Below are positions 61,873 to 64,000 of a DNA stretch of 64,000 bases, in pieces. The stretch is from Lactarius indigo (lineage: Eukaryota; Basidiomycota; Agaricomycetes; Russulales; Russulaceae). The number at the start of each line of letters is the position of its first letter. The stretch's first letter is position 1. The DNA lies in assembly GCA_025766275.1 (NCBI GenBank), contig JAFKAC010000011.1:1488001-1552000 (forward strand), given 5' to 3'. Made by a program: the position numbers and the translations under genes. The notes under the pieces are model-generated. The model worked only from the letters and a program-made list of their open reading frames with translations, was not told the DNA's origin and searched no databases.

Positions 61873-62130
61873 CGTGTATGGGCTCGGTTCTGGTAAGAGG
61901 TTTCGTCCGCGGTCAATTCAATGCACTGACTGTGCTTCGAACTGTGGCGCCTGACCCTTCTGATTTCTCTAGCCTCGTTCCACATTAACCTCTCACAGTC
62001 CCTCCACTTATTAATGCCAGCTAAGAGTACATCGTGTCCTCCTCGGGACTTTCGCTGGTTCTCTTTCCCTTCGATTGTTGTCCCACTGCCGCTCCTAGTC
62101 TTTCCCATCCCCACCTCTGAAATACTGAAG
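60130..62130. other. no gene supported
   Basis: Contains the possible 5' exon of the F-box gene (to about 60400) and then unassigned sequence with the CTA microsatellite at 61823. Confidence 0.35.
61823..61868. repeat. (CTA)15 microsatellite
   Basis: Uninterrupted trinucleotide run of 46 bases (TAG on the other strand). Confidence 0.97.
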
Positions 62131-62745
62131 GCATTTTAGGTTGGGATATTCGGTATGTCACCCGCCGGTGATAATGAACAATGCTTTCGCGAGCTCAAGG
62201 GGTCTGTCGGCGATCCTTGGGCCGTTGAGAGTGTGCCACTTCCGGAGTCAGCTTCCTACAGATCGGATGGAATTTGCTTGATGAGGAACGAGAAAGCCGA
62301 TTGGAGTCTTCAGAGACAGACACTGGATCAGTCGTATATCCCCGGGGATGGGTCAGTAGCCTTCTGTAGGCCTTTCAGCGTGCTCACTCCCATCGTCTGT
62401 TCAAGAAATGCCAGTTACCCAGGTCTACAGGTTGAAACGACGGAATTTACTGAGATCCACGGCCGCGACGAATGTGAGTCCGATATTTGATCCCCTGTTC
62501 TCCCCGGAATCTGACGCCGTACATGGGTGTAGATAGTGATGCTCGGGATCTCCAGTTCGTCGCTAACAACGTGAGGCTCTCGCTGGTAATTCATTGGTCA
62601 TTCGGTACTAAGCACTTGCAGCCCGTTCGCGAATGTCATGTTGGTCTAGTTCCTGCGGGTGTCCGCGCACCCAGTGTGGTAAGGCCATCAATATCGCACA
62701 TTTTGGCCGTGAGGACATGCCCTGACCGCCTTCCCTAGGCTCGCG
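62131..62745 (+). pseudogene. caspase-like copy 4, dead
   Basis: Follows gene 3 piece by piece. AF-stop-VGIFGMSPAGD then FRELKG matches ALLIGINYASSLGD..HRELKG, with a TAG in the first core strand (62137-62139). Then come PGDGSVAF (gene 3: PGDAFVFF), ASYPGLQ where gene 3 has AGHCGQQ, EIHGRDE (gene 3: EIDGLDE), VRECHVGLVPAGV (the R..LV.PLP.G exon), and VRTCPD in place of LDACHS. The catalytic His is Tyr and the CHSG motif is lost. Intron remnants can still be traced. The last exons are missing. Confidence 0.78.
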
Positions 62746-64000
62746 CAGCTACACCCCCTGACCCGAGCACCACAATACGAGCAACTGGTTCCTCCACCGA
62801 TACGCCCAATGATCACATGAACCATAATTTCCCACATTCCCCTCTCTATCTCTTTCTCCCACGGTTGTTCAGTTCTCGTGGAGAGGGAAGTGACTATCTC
62901 GCGGCACGTCGGTGTGACTACCATGACCCGTAGTATGTTTTCCCTCCTTCCGCTCGTGCTCGCGCCTGCCTCGTTACCGTTCTGCTTCATATTTACATGG
63001 GCTCCCCATGAACGTTTCTTGAAACATGATAACTTGCGGCGTCATATCTTGGATGTACATAATTATCGCGTCTGTTAACACCGACATGACGAGGAAGGAC
63101 CCTAAGTTCGACCTCCTGAATCTGCCAGTAATTCATTTCGCCAACGAACAACCTAAAGCTTGAGTTCGGGGCTTAGACCGCCTAGGTCTTACTCGTGCGA
63201 CTCCACAAGTCCACGGCAGGGTCCTTGTGGAGACACAAGTACAATAGCCCCTGTGCAAACGATACATGACAGACTACCCCCTCACGGGAATTTGCGAGTT
63301 GTAGGATCTTTTGGACAAGCTGTCTACTCCTACAAGTGAAAGAAAAGGTAAAGTGGCCGATTTGCTGTTGGCGAAGTCTAGCCCATAACACTTGGCCTGT
63401 CTGGCCTTTGTCCGAGCCCCGTCGGGGACCTCGTCCAAACCTCGTCCTCCGCGCTTTCGAAAAACGGTTGCCGGGCCGCCCCCGACGTCTAGCTGTACCA
63501 GCCACCACCGACAGCCAAAGAAGGAAGTGGGACCGCATAAAGTCTACTGCACAGACATTTCAGCTTGACACTGGCAGTGCCTGTCACACTTTGGCTTCAA
63601 CGCTTTCAGGTCAGTTCTGCGCCTCTCGCCTATTGTTCTCCATATTCCAACCCCCAATCTCGTAATTGCACAGGTCCAGTTGTTCGTTATCCGATTCCGG
63701 CTACACAACGGGTGGTTATACTGTAGAATTGGGCTCATGACTGACCTGGGACCACCCGTGGGCGTTCAGATAACGCTTCAGACATGTGGCGCACCATGGG
63801 CGGCAGTATGACCCCCGATAAACCCTAAAAAGCAGGCATCGCCTTGCACTGCAGGGGTCATTTCACTGTCCTCGGATATGTGTGGACGTGTAAATCTTGG
63901 TGTAAATATAGCTGCGTTGTTCGCTAGCGGATTCTTTTTTTGTCCGTGTGAAAATCGGTATTTGTGTTGCACAACATGTGATAATTACGCCGTTCCGGGC
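62746..64000. other. no gene supported to the window edge
   Basis: A short frame ending near 63078 contains HDNLRRHILDVH, which resembles the second half of a C2H2 zinc finger, but the first cysteine pair and neighbouring fingers are not visible. Nothing else was recognised. Confidence 0.35.

Noticed and set aside
62878..63078. Possible C2H2 zinc finger (HDNLRRHILDVH)
   Set aside because: Only half a finger; the cysteine pair and repeats are missing, so it may be chance.

Overview
The window looks like nuclear DNA of a wood- or litter-decaying basidiomycete (Agaricomycetes). Genes are cut by many 45-80 bp GT-AG introns. The gene set includes 17-exon multicopper laccases, a secreted GPI-type acid phosphatase, microsomal P450s, an F-box protein and caspase-like (C14) proteins. 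There are no bacterial operons and no CRISPR. I could not assign genus or species.

Layout. 0.9-8.5 kb: two near-identical cytochrome P450 genes with the same seven-exon structure, facing away from each other. The 3.9 kb between them holds relics, including a fragment resembling the Goodbye N-terminal domain of fungal STAND/NLR-like proteins (3.7-4.25 kb), and a direct repeat with a ~305 bp period in front of the right-hand P450. 8.5-14.4 kb is gene-poor. 14.5-16.4 kb: a two-exon low-complexity basidiomycete protein. 16.4-19.2 kb is empty. 19.2-33.6 kb: two complete laccase genes and one laccase relic, all on the minus strand. Among them lie an acid phosphatase on the plus strand and relics of a PDR-type ABC transporter and a sedolisin (S53) peptidase. 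38.9-48.4 kb: a diverged ~3.3 kb direct duplication flanking a trypsin-like serine protease gene with a nonsense codon and a frameshift. 49.7-57.8 kb: three tandem caspase-like genes on the plus strand. 58.5-60.1 kb: an F-box gene on the minus strand. 62.1-62.75 kb: a fourth, dead caspase-like copy.

How the genes fit together. There is no single pathway. The left half carries oxidative and secreted functions (P450, laccase, acid phosphatase, dead peptidase) typical of lignocellulose decay and xenobiotic handling. The right half is a lineage-expanding family of caspase-like proteins, two of which start with a putative N-myristoylation signal. Repeated duplication followed by decay is the main theme: P450 x2, laccase x2 plus a relic, caspase-like x3 plus a relic, and the 3.3 kb block x2.

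Splice sites were placed by hand, from GT/AG positions, from reading phase, and by comparing paralogs within the window. For the P450s, both laccases and all three caspase-like genes the joined exons sum to an exact multiple of three, which is the main internal check. Family names rest on recognised motifs; no database search was possible.
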